NCBI GenBank assembly: GCA_910589415.1
Contig: OU342630.1
Coordinates: 68,692,186 to 68,756,185 of the forward strand
From: Malachius bipustulatus
Taxonomy: Eukaryota > Arthropoda > Insecta > Coleoptera > Melyridae
DNA length: 64,000 bases
Direction of reading: 5' to 3'
Of this stretch, positions 23,844-33,700 are shown one piece after another; position 1 is the stretch's first letter, and every line of letters starts with the position of its first letter. The notes beneath the pieces were generated by a model. That model saw only the letters and a program-made list of their open reading frames with translations. It was not told the origin of the DNA and did no database searches. Both the position numbers and the translations under genes were made by a program.

Positions 23844-24519
23844 TTCAAAAATTGTTCCAGACAGATCAAAACCTTTTAATAACGTTCATAATAATTTAGG
23901 GCGAGGTTCCCAATGTTAAAAGTAAACTAAAAAACGGATTCAAAACATTATAGTCACGACTCCAAGAAAAATTATTAAGAAATACAAAAAGTCAAATTAG
24001 AAAAAAGAAACATAAGAAAGAAGCAGCAGACCAGACCCACACCAGTGACAATCAGCTGGGGCTTGGCTAGGGCAGGCTATTCGGTTTTTTTTTGTTTTGA
24101 AATTTGAAAATTATTAATTTCAAATGACGTACTACAATTGACATAACAATAGTGCTGTTGCTGTCAATGGTCGCATTCAGCAGATAAACAGAACAGATTA
24201 CCTAATAGTTACCTATTTTAATTTCAATTTGGAATATTTATTTTGGATCATAAAAAGAGGAACACCCGCCAGCCGCCGGCGTCTTATGAACTTATGAGTG
24301 ATGACTTATGATGACTTATGATTTATGAGTTTTATGACCCACACACGAATACTGTAGAACTTTAGACTTTACTACACACGGTATTTGGTCTTGGTGTCTT
24401 ATTATCTCTTATAGCGTACCGTGTTAGGTGTATCGTTGTCAGAAGTGTCTCATTTATTAACGATCATAGTTCAAACGAGAAAAAAGAAGGAAATAATCAT
24501 TGAAAGGTATAAGGCTATG
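23844..24519. other. Upstream flank of torsin-like gene
   Basis: No gene seen. It presumably holds the minus-strand promoter and 5' UTR of the torsin-like gene, but no TATA or initiator stands out. A short tandem repeat is annotated at 24281-24338. Confidence 0.45.
24281..24338 (+). repeat. Short imperfect tandem repeat, ACTTATGAxx units
   Basis: Repeated ACTTATGA/GACTTATGAT units of about 10 bases, imperfect toward the ends. Confidence 0.75.
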
Positions 24520-24997
24520 CATGATACAAATAAACAAGGTATGTCAGCGCGCAGCCTGTGACGTCAGTGTGGTGATAGCTACATGCGACTCGGCAGTAAT
24601 AATTACATAAAGTCGCTATTTCGCTTATTTCGACGATTGAAGATTTCCAGTAATTTTAATAAGTTTGACTTCAGTACCTGACTGTTTGATAGCAAAAATG
24701 GTTTATTGTGCCGTAAGTGCGGATGTGAAAATCACGCAAGAAAAACACGGAGGCAAAGAGATATCTTTCTTTTAGTTTGCTAGCATAGGCAAAGGCAATT
24801 GGGTATGTATAGATGATTTATATCGTACCACAGTAAGCACCATCAGCACTTTTCCTTACACTCCACAAATGTTGACTTCCACCTTCAAATATCTTCAATT
24901 CTTCCTTAAAGCTTGGATTACAATCACCACAGTGACGTCATGCGCAGCGCGGACGAGTTTTTGGTCTCATGCTGACAGACCTTATTGTTATATCATG
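24520..24997 (+). mobile_element. P-element-like MITE with THAP-like start
   Basis: The left end reads CATGATACAAATAAACAAGG and the right end, reverse-complemented, CATGATATAACAATAAGGT. Both continue GTCAGC and later share TGACGTCA..TGTGGTGAT. The CATGAT....AAGGT layout resembles the 31-bp terminal repeat of the Drosophila P element. No clear 8-bp target duplication was found (AGGCTATG versus ATTATGTG), so the insertion is old or the ends are slightly misplaced. Only 478 bp, so non-autonomous. Confidence 0.55.
24698..24775 (+). pseudogene. THAP-domain-like N-terminal fragment
   Basis: The frame begins MVYCAV and stops after 25 codons. Shifting one base after the GTAAGT at 24713-24718 gives CGCENHARKTRRQRD. 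Together this looks like the first C..C and basic stretch of a THAP zinc finger, the DNA-binding domain of P-type transposases. It lies inside the P-like TIR element. A splice at GTAAGT or a frameshift could explain the break; either way it is a remnant. Confidence 0.35.
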
Positions 24998-25776
24998 ATT
25001 ATGTGACATGTCATTGTAATGAAAATGTGGCCAAAAAAATAGCGCCATCTACTGCTTTGATGACTAACTACACGGAACCGGCATGAATTTTAAAAATCAC
25101 GGATATAATATAATGCAAATGTAACAGACATAATAAAATTAACTAGAGTTCTTGGTATTGGGTAATAACAATTATCACTTTTGTGTAAGTATTTAGTTAT
25201 GAAAATGCACACGTCATAAATCATTATTTCTGCATCTGATTACACAAATTCAGTTTTAAACATAATAATATAGGTACTTCACGTAAAATAATGCTGCATT
25301 ATTAAATTGTGATTTATTTTGAAGATGGCAAGCCAACGAGAGATTAACGTTTCGGTCAATTAAGTTGACATTTTAAATCAATGCTAGGCTAGCTTACAGG
25401 TCCAGCCGCTTGAGCGATAGTAACTTCCGGTACCTCACTAGACAGTTGACTTAACCACGCCATGCCATAAAGCTCGTCTGTGGTCTGTGATTGGCTCCTG
25501 CGTGACCAACGATCGGCGGACAGGCGGAATGGCGAAAATGATATTCTTTCCAGCAGAGTTGTGTTCTGTCTCTGTCCTTTTTTCTGGCACAAAGACGAAA
25601 AAAGTCAGGAAAGAGCTTAACGTTACTTTACCTATCCAATGAATGCGACGGAAGTCAGCCATCTTGGTGGTCCAAACAATATAACGTCTAAAAAAAAAAA
25701 CAAAAGTTGACAATGAAAACTCTGGGATTTAGTTGGCCTTGAAAATTTTTAAAACATTAAATGGATCGCTGTTGCC
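24998..25776. other. Gene-free stretch with an F3 fragment
   Basis: No gene supported. Around 25654-25670 the minus strand has CCAAGATGGCTGACTTCCG followed by a GTAAAG donor-like site, which looks like a promoter-proximal YY1-type motif, but no downstream exon was found. From about 25700 a diverged F3 piece (AAAACTCTGGGATTTAGTTGG) runs into the duplicated segment. Confidence 0.4.
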
Positions 25777-25970
25777 GACTTATGCAAGCCTACAAAGAAT
25801 TAATAATTTATTCCTGACAATAAAAAAGATATGAGGAATCTCATGGTGTAGTCTTAGAACTACGTGACGTCACAAGACCGGAACGCAGCCTGGCTGGACG
25901 TCATCGTCTATCGGCATAACGGCGGACAGTCTTCTGTCTCTGTCAAACGCAAGCCCCTTTTTGAACGTTA
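25777..25970 (+). repeat. SND1 upstream duplication, copy 1, part A
   Basis: Matches 29877-30070 with essentially no differences seen by eye, from GACTTATGCAAGCCTACAAA through GTGACGTCAC to TTTTGAACGTTA. In copy 2 the next base is the start of part B. Here part B lies 2.2 kb further on because of insertions. Contains a CRE-type palindrome (25864-25873). Confidence 0.9.
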
Positions 25971-26693
25971 CGCCGTGTCCTAGCTGCATCCGGGTAATGC
26001 GTTGCGTGCGATGCGGGGAACGCACGCAACGCAAAATCGCACGGGGAATTTTGAGTGTGTCCTAATTGAATGCGTGCGGTGCGGGCGAGAAAATGGTTTC
26101 CAATCCAACTATTTCTGGTGCAGCTTCAGATTAAATACGTTTTAATTTGGAAACCAGTAGGTTGTTGGAGCTGGAAAGACTTGAAAATCACAGAAAGAAA
26201 CATGTTACTTAAGAGAAAGAAACAATAAGACGCAAGTAATCTATAGAAATGGGTATAAATCTGATAGATAGATAAATAGAAGGTAGGTTAAATAAAAATA
26301 GGTCTACAATAGAAGTTAATAGACCTCATATACTTACTTTAAAAACCTAAATTCGAGACATTTTCACATTCCCAGTGTACCTTGACTCTTGTTCTTGTAA
26401 AATAGATTTCTCTTATTGCACAAAATGTTTCGCTTTGGCACGAAGGCAATCGAAATTAAAAAAGTTTCCTGCCCTGCCGCAAAAATCGCAAGATTTTGAC
26501 AGATGAAAAAACTAAATATTTCAATTTAAAACAATGCGTGCGTTGCGGTGTCGTTTTATCGTACGACTTTGCGGGCAAACGCGTCTACTGAGGACACTCC
26601 CATTGCTTTGCATGTGTTTTATTTTAATCGTTCCCCGCAACGCACGCACGCAACGCACGCAACGCAGTCCCCGGATGCAGCTAGGACGCGGCG
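25971..26693. mobile_element. Harbinger-like MITE with TTA target duplication
   Basis: The left end CGCCGTGTCCTAGCTGCATC matches the reverse complement of the right end (CGCCGCGTCCTAGCTGCATC). Beyond it lie about 40 bases of GCGTTGCGTGCG-type repeats on both sides. TTA flanks both ends (25968-25970 and 26694-26696). TWA duplications suggest PIF/Harbinger. The uninterrupted copy at 30059-30080 confirms the left junction. No transposase frame was recognised. Confidence 0.8.
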
Positions 26694-26889
26694 TTAAGGG
26701 CCGGTTGTACATTCGGGGTTCAGCAGCGGCTTAACTCTGAGCTCGTGTTAAACCTGGCTTGGCCTCAAATTTGGGTTGTACAATAGAAGTTTAACTGTCA
26801 GTGCGTGGTTCAAGGACGGTTCAGGTTAAACCGTCAATATCCGGCGCTTAAGCCGAGCTCAACGTCAACATAACCTGTATATGAGACAT

Positions 26890-27705
26890 GTGTGCCGGTT
26901 GTTCAAACGTAAATTGAAAATTTTGAGATAATTATTGATTTTAAATTGCAAATTTTGAAAATACGGCGAATATATTTAATTATCTTGTATTTTTAATCAG
27001 TATAATTATTTCTTCTTAACCCTGAACTACGCGCGCCCTGAAATACAACATAACTATGCGCGTGGTGTATTTTGTACACCAGGTCTAAAAACCACCATAA
27101 ACAACCAGTTTTAATATAAGTAAAACAAATAACGTAAATAATGTTAAGAAATATTTGCCATACAAATATTGAACAAAAAACTTAAATGCAAAAGTATGAA
27201 ACAAAAAAAAATCTTAAAAAAGCAGAAAATTGCACAAAAAAAAAAGTTTTTTTAAGTGACTACTCGCTTTCACTCATTGTTTCATCATCGCTGATAGTGC
27301 ACTTCGAACAAGTACTGACAGTATAGTTGCATGTTCTTTGCATACAGGTCTCCCACATGTATGACACGGCATGGTCGTCATACCCAATTTTTCTGTCTTC
27401 CGCAACAAAAGCACCTTTTTCGTATTTTTGTTGGTGGTTCTTCACACTGGCACTGACAGTGCGTGTAAACAACACTTCACCAATAGGTTAGATAGCCACC
27501 CCGAGTGCGCATGAAGTATAAAGCAAAAATGGCCGCCACCATAGTTATAGTGGTGTACAAAATACACCAGCGCGAGTAGTTAAAGGTTAAAGGAAGCAGA
27601 ATTTATTTTCGACAACATCAGACCAATATTCTCATAATACAGGGCATTTTAAAATTACCTACCTATCTGGAATTTTTTTTATTTACGTTTGAACAACCGG
27701 GCCTG
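26890..27705. mobile_element. Nested inverted-repeat element, GCCGGTTGTTCAAACGTAAA ends
   Basis: GCCGGTTGTTCAAACGTAAA at 26893-26912 is answered by TTTACGTTTGAACAACCGGGC at 27682-27702. The ends resemble those of the host element at 26698-28210, so it may be a related family member that landed inside. Exact edges and target duplication are unclear (TGTG occurs at both sides). Confidence 0.6.
27020..27586. mobile_element. piggyBac-like MITE with TTAA target duplication
   Basis: Begins CCCTGAACTACGCGCG and ends CGCGAGTAGTTAAAGG, with TTAA at 27016-27019 and 27587-27590. Subterminal GGTGTATTTTGTACACC (left) is reverse-complemented at the right as GGTGTACAAAATACACC. TTAA plus CCCT/CCTT termini fit piggyBac. 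A 71-residue minus frame at 27260-27475 has a Cys-rich run (CMQRTCNYTVSTCSKC), which could be a transposase tail remnant; I do not recognise it firmly. Third level of nesting. Confidence 0.7.
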
Positions 27706-28210
27706 TGAGTCTTGGCTTGCGTTGCGTTGCGACCCATGCCATTTCAGTTTTCTAGTTCATTATTGATATAAAAATCTCGGATAAGTTTCTGTTTATTTAT
27801 TTAATTTATTATTTTATATTATATATATCAGCCTGTAGCACGATCCTCATCATCGCTGATTTAAGACACCCATGATCTCTTATATATCCATATTAGGTCA
27901 GTTTACTCAGTTACGTTACGAATACGAACTAAGATCTTATAATACTACCTATATGAAAATGAGGAGTTCGCGAACGCGAATTTAAAATTTTGCGGCTATA
28001 TTATAAAGTATCAAATGTCAGTTTGTCGACGCTCTGAGCATGTGCGTGTGCTAAGTTCTACTACTACCTCGTTAAAAACGTTGTTGTCTCTGGCTTAGCT
28101 AAGCTTAGCACCAATTGCACTTGTACAACGCGGCTCGAAGATAAGCCCGAGTTTAGTTAAGCTTCGGTTCAACTAAGCCTCGGCTTAGCTCGCGATTGAA
28201 CAACCGGCCC

Positions 28211-28685
28211 TGACTCTTTCCAGTTCCAGTTGTTTTATATTCAAAGTTCAACATTATCTTACTTTCACGCCCCCACGTGAGCAGAAAATGAACCATTTGA
28301 CTTTCAAAATTTCCCGCTTCAGTTGGGGACCGTGTATTATAACATTATAACATAAACACTGGTGAATAGATTTGTGGGCCGAAAATGTGTTAGTTTGTTA
28401 GCTTTCTAAGAAACTGTGCGCGGCTAATGCGTTATCGAGCTGGTATATTTATTATGGACTGGGCTAAAGAATCATAGGATTAACAAATAAAAATACAAAG
28501 TGACGATGAATAAAAATTACAACAGCAAAATTTGGATAATTTGTTAATAAGATTCAGTTAATATTCAATATTTCATATTTTTGTTATCTTATTTTATCAC
28601 ACTTCGGTACCTATTTGTTCTTGTTTTTTATTTGATAAGGATAACAAAACCATCCGTTGCGTTTATTTTCATATTTGACGGGGTT
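28211..28685 (+). repeat. SND1 upstream duplication, copy 1, part B
   Basis: Matches about 30070-30552, from CTCTTTCCAGTTCCAGTTG to GCGGGGTT, with only a handful of base changes and one small indel near 28630. In copy 2, parts A, B and C are contiguous. Confidence 0.9.
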
Positions 28686-29743
28686 GTATTTGTATTTGTA
28701 TTTTTGAGGGTGATTAAGTTACTGCGACCTAAAAGATCTATTGTATCCCCTCTACTGTGCTTCGCCTGGTGTGGAATCCCTTTAGTGAAGCACCCTCTCC
28801 AAGTCCGTTTCCTTGAGAAACTTCAGGATTTTGAGAGGATCAAGGTCGGGTAAGTTCCCTGCCTCTAGCTGGTGATGGCCCAGAACATTACTTCTTTTGA
28901 GTTCTATCGCATCGCAGTTGAGCAGCAGGTGACGTGGTGTCTCGTCTCCTTTCCCGCAGAATCTGCAGACGCCATTTTCTTCTATGCCTAGCTTCCTCAG
29001 GTGTTCCTTGAGCTTGCAATGTCTCGTTAGGAATCCCGTCAGTGTTCTGTTAATTCTCTCGGTTAAAATTCCCGAGAAATTCTTTGGATTGTCTCAACCC
29101 CGAGAGGTTCCTCCAATGAGTTTCTCTCAGTTTTCTTCTTCCTTTTGGAATTCTGCTTGAAGAAAGTATCTTCGAAGCCACAGAATGGTTCTGGTCCTAT
29201 GAAGGGTGTCGATGCTCCTTTTCTTGCCAATGAGTGGGCATTCTTCTTGCGCTCGAGGTGGTCTCGAGCACAAGGATTGTTTAGATTGCCGACTGTCTTG
29301 ACGGGTGACAAGCCCCGCTCGGTTAGCAGTCTGTTTTGCGGTGATGTCCCGCGATTTCTTGGTTTTTTATTTCTTACCATGGTTGATCCCACGAGTAGCT
29401 AGGGAAGGGTGTTCCACCTATGCAGAGCCCCGCATGCAAAGGTGAGGGGATTGATACAGTGGGGTGCCCCCTGGTGCCCCAAGGTTGAATCCAGTAGGGC
29501 TGGTCTTCTATCCAGTCACGCATCCCATCAGCCTGGACCCCCGCCTTAGGATTTAGGTTTTTTAAGTGAGGTTGTCTCCTCTTGGTTCCGGCGATTAAGC
29601 CGAGACCCCCGCATCTCTCTGTGCGCGGAACGTGACCACGACAACAGATGATACGGTATATCAGATAGTCCACAGTCGGACATCTCTGGCGCCGTTTCCC
29701 CTAGTGCAGACCTTTAGTCACGACACGACAACCAGGTTAGGGG
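28686..29743 (-). mobile_element. 5'-truncated non-LTR retrotransposon (minus strand)
   Basis: Flanked by a 13-bp target duplication ATTTGRCGGGGTT (28673-28685 and 29744-29756). The 3' end on the minus strand is a short (ACAAAT)n tail. The minus frame ending at 28792 reads TGFLTRHCKLKEHLRKLG, then CRFCGKGDETPRHLLLNC, the Cx2Cx8Hx4C knuckle and 'cellhold' region at the C-terminus of jockey/R1-type ORF2. Upstream, in another frame, KNAHSLARKGAST..GPEPFCG fits the end of an RNase H domain. A frameshift near 29062 and a stop separate them, so it is dead. Everything 5' of RNase H is missing. Confidence 0.8.
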
Positions 29744-29872
29744 ATTTGGCGGGGTTAAGTGGCACGCGATTACTAGTCACGTGACGAAAGTCCCCGATGA
29801 CGTTTACAATTTCGTTATACATCAACATCAACATCATCATCCCCGATTTCATAAAACTCATCACACATTTTA
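29744..29872 (+). repeat. SND1 upstream duplication, copy 1, part C
   Basis: Matches 30535-30660 (AAGTGGCACGCGATTACTAG..CATCACACATTT). At its right edge it runs directly into copy 2 through CACACATTTTATGCAGACTT, which is the tandem junction. Confidence 0.9.
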
Positions 29873-29876
29873 TGCA

Positions 29877-30660
29877 GACTTATGCAAGCCTACAAAGAAT
29901 TAATAATTTATTCCTGACAATAAAAAAGATATGAGGAATCTCATGGTGTAGTCTTAGAACTACGTGACGTCACAAGACCGGAACGCAGCCTGGCTGGACG
30001 TCATCGTCTATCGGCATAACGGCGGACAGTCTTCTGTCTCTGTCAAACGCAAGCCCCTTTTTGAACGTTAACTCTTTCCAGTTCCAGTTGTTTTATATTC
30101 AAAGTTCAACATTATCTTACTTTCACGCTCCCACGTGAGCAGAAAATGAACCATTTGACTTTCAAAATTTCCCGCTTCAGTTGGGGACCGTGTATTATAA
30201 CATTATAACATAAACACTGGTGAATAGATTTGTGGGCCGAGAATGTGTTAGTTTGTTAGCTTTCTAAAGAAACTGTGCGCGGCTAATGCGTTATCGAGCT
30301 GGTATATTTATTATGGACTGGGCTAAAGAATTATAGGATTAATAAATAAAAATACAAAGTGACGATGAATAAAAATTACAACAGCAAAATTTGGATAATT
30401 TGTTAATAAGATTCAGTTAATATTCAATATTTCATATTTTTGTAATCTTATTTTATCACACTTCGGTACCTATTTGTTCTTGTTTTTCATTACTTTGATA
30501 AGGATAACAAAACCATCCGTTGCGTTTATTTTCATATTTGGCGGGGTTAAGTGGCACGCGATTACTAGTCACGTGACGAAAGTCCCCGATGACGTTTACA
30601 ATTTCGTTATACATCAACATCAACATCATCATCCCCGATTTCATAAAACTCATCACACAT
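29877..30660 (+). repeat. SND1 upstream duplication, copy 2 (uninterrupted)
   Basis: Contiguous A-B-C segment of about 785 bp abutting the SND1 start. Contains GTGACGTCAC at 29964-29973 and CACGTGAGC/CACGTGACG E-box-type words. Since it directly precedes the SND1 coding start it probably holds the promoter and 5' UTR; this is inferred from position only. Confidence 0.85.
29964..29973 (+). promoter_or_regulatory. CRE-type palindrome GTGACGTCAC
   Basis: A perfect ATF/CREB-class site in the uninterrupted upstream copy, about 730 bases before the SND1 ATG. The same site is at 25864-25873 in copy 1. Function not tested. Confidence 0.4.
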
Positions 30661-30687
30661 TTACTTCAATTCTTTCTAATTTGTTTT

Positions 30688-30705
30688 ATGGCCCTGGCAG
30701 GATGA
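30688..30705 (+). other. Minimal uORF overlapping SND1 start, or 3' splice site
   Basis: ATG at 30688 reads five codons and stops at TGA 30703-30705, overlapping the SND1 ATG (30702-30704) as ATGA. Equally, the pyrimidine-rich run before CTGGCAG at 30700 looks like an acceptor, so a 5' UTR intron could remove this uORF. The sequence cannot decide between them. Confidence 0.35.
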
Positions 30706-33700
30706 CGACCCCTCAACAACAACCAAAACGCGGAATCGTCAAACAAGTAAGCATCCTACTCTATTTCTAACGATTCTAGGCACATTTTTTAATACAAAAA
30801 ACGTAAATTATTGCCATTTAAACTATTTTAATAATGAGAGGTTAATAACGTGTGCTTGGTTGGCATTATTTCACTATACATATGGCATTGTAATTTCTAC
30901 CCACGAATTATATTTTGGCAGCATATTACCACATCCAGACCGAAATTATTTAAATGCATGAGTTTTTAATAGATTCCTGGGTGTACTGATCTTTGTCAAC
31001 TATCTGTTCTTTGAAAGTAACCACCGAGGTAGGTGTGAGTTGGCATATTTCACAGGAGTCGGATTATTTGAATATTTTCTGAATTAATTTGCATTTTTAG
31101 ATCCTCTCCGGAGATTCCGTTATCATCCGAGGTCACACAGGATGTCCACCACCAGAGAAACAGGTCAATTTCTCCGGAATTACTGCTCCGAAATTAGCTC
31201 GACGACCTACAAATGATGCGTAAGTAGAAAGTATGATGTATGGAAAGTTTGTATGCGTGGTTTGGAGAGGGCATTATATAGGGGCCCCCTTGGAGTAGAG
31301 AGCGTCAGATCTCAACCCAATGACAGGGTTAAATTGTGGCAAAATAGGGTGCGGAACTGCCTTAGAGTCTCCCCGCATGATTAACCCCTTAACTCATGGG
31401 AATCTCAGCGGCCATGTTCTTTGGTGATGGGTAACTACTGCATTTAGAGCTTTCAAATTCAGAGCGTCAATGCTAAAGGTTTTAATAATTATTTTAACGT
31501 TGATTAAAGCCGTTTGCTTAAAATATTGTAAGAGTGTTGTTTATGATGTCAAATAGAAATATTCTGACTCCGTTTTATGATAAAAAGTTGACGAAAATAC
31601 AGGATGTTACTTAACCCTTGGGTGATGATAAGGTGCGGTCTAAGAGACCATCGTAAAAGTTTTCATGCGCTATATTTTATGCGTTGGAGGTTGGAGGCGT
31701 GGTTCTCCCAATAACTTCCTGTTTAGACTGTTGGAGTAATAGTATGAAGCGGCTGTGAGTGAAAATTATACTTTATTTCGGTCTGAGACACCTTATCACT
31801 GCTGTTATAATATTATTTGTGTTATATGCTAGACATGGAGTCTAATTACTATAAAGTGATAGGTAGTTTTATTTGCTTTATAAGAAAAAATTAATTACAG
31901 CAGCTGCAAGATGTTTTGTTACATCTGTTGGAAAATGAAAGTGGCTATGTTATGAATGGTGATGAAGAGGAAGATTATGAAAGACTTCGTAAAAACTGTT
32001 TTAAGTAAAGAATTTGAATAATTTTTAAAAAGATTTTCAATCCTTATTAGATTTATACTTTTAGCAAAACAGTCATATTGACCTTTAATGCTAGTGTGGT
32101 CTCAGTACTGGCGACCTTATCACTAACTAGGGATGTCAGCGGGTACCCGGGTAGACCCGGGTGATATCCAATTCGGGTCCGATTTTCAAGAACCGGGACC
32201 CGATAAATAGTAGATTTAGATTATTCTTCAGAGAAACCATAATAAGAATATAAAAATCTGCTTTTTAAGGATGGGCAACCTCGTAAAACCATTAAAAAAA
32301 AACAATCCAGTATGTATATTCTATTGTTAAGGGGTAATCTGTGGACAGCTTAATAATGGCAATATAATTTATGAGTTTCTTTATAGGATATATTTTACAA
32401 GGCCGTGCAACCGCCTGGTGAGGGTGTGATTTTTGCCCTAAAAATCGTTAAATACCTACTTATCATGAATGAAGTGGATGAAAATTATTAATGCAAATCA
32501 ATCTACCAATCGCTAGGTAATAAAAGTCCCAAGTACGTAAAAAACCATGTACTAATAATTGATACAGAACTAAATCACGGAAAAGAATTATTACAAAAAT
32601 TTTATAAAAATGTAAAATGAAATGTAATCCGTTCGCGTTATTAAGCGTCAAGTGTTCACTCCTTATTCAAACAGCGGTCTCGTTCATAAAAAAAATAACT
32701 TAGCACATAAAATACGTTATTCTGCTCCTGCTACCCTTACCGGGCGGCCGTTTGACGTGAATTTTCTACAATTAAATCCTGACCTATTCAATTTTTTTAT
32801 TAGCAACATTTTTTGTATTTCATTTTCTTCATTATTTATATTTACTTACAAAAAAAATTCACGGGAAAATTTAGCTCTTGTAAACTCACATTATCACTAT
32901 TGCAATGCAATCAAAAATACGCCAGCAAAAAAAAGAGACAACCGAAAGCCGAGTAATCTTATTTTAAGTGTGTTTTTATAATAATTAATTAATTATTATC
33001 ACGCTTTCTTCCCAAAATAATTTTTTATTGCGTATGCTTATACTCCTAACTTTGTTATTTATTTCTTATGGAGGTGAATTTTCATGTCATTCGGCTTGAA
33101 AAAAAGCAATTGCAGCAAAAATCTATAGGTACCATTAAGTACAAATAAAATTTAAACAACACTACCTATAGTTCTTTCTAGACCTACCAAAATAATTCTG
33201 GAATTTCAAGTTCAGAATTCTGAATTGTATAATAAATTTTAAATTATAACTGATGTCTCTTATGCTCTAACTTATCAGAATAAAAAAAACGCCATTAACC
33301 AACAAGGCACCTAAAATAAAAAACAAAATATAGAATGAAAGGTTTGCAAAGTGAAAGTTGGTATAGGTAAGGTACCGACTACCTACCTACATAGTACCTA
33401 TGTAATGTAGGTATGTAGAGGGTAGATAGAAACTAGAGGATATGTAAAAAATAGAAAAGAGTAGAAAATATAAGTGCTACTTCACAGAGTGTAAGGAAAA
33501 GTTACAGAATAGTCTATTCTGTGGAAAAGTTCAAATAAGATGATGCCAAGAATAACACTTGCATCCAGCAACAACATTTCTGGTGTCCTTTCTTCTGTTC
33601 AACTTCAAATGCTTGGACACTAATGGGAATGAATGGGCCATAAATCAGAATATTAAACAGTAGTACCCATGAGTTCTCTTTTGGAACACCACTTAAAAAG

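Larger units (their letters stand above)
26698..28210. mobile_element. Harbinger-like element with GGGCCGGTTGT termini
   Basis: Left end GGGCCGGTTGTACATTCGGG; right end reverse complement GGGCCGGTTGTTCAATCGCG. Flanked by TAA (26695-26697) and TGA (28211-28213), where copy 2 of the duplication has TAA, so the target duplication is TAA with one later change. Subterminal GGCTTAG/GAGCTCG words are shared. It carries another element inside (26890-27705) and is 1.5 kb with no transposase seen. Confidence 0.75.

Noticed and set aside
25389..25713. Minus ORFs starting near AAGATGGCTGAC
   Set aside because: The motif looks promoter-like but no homologous protein or second exon was found; composition is not protein-like past the first ten residues.
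26521..26734. Arg-rich frames on both strands
   Set aside because: Produced by the GCGTTGCGTGCG repeats near the right terminus of the MITE at 25971-26693.
29063..29673. Two overlapping minus ORFs as possible genes
   Set aside because: Parts of the truncated non-LTR retrotransposon, broken by a frameshift.
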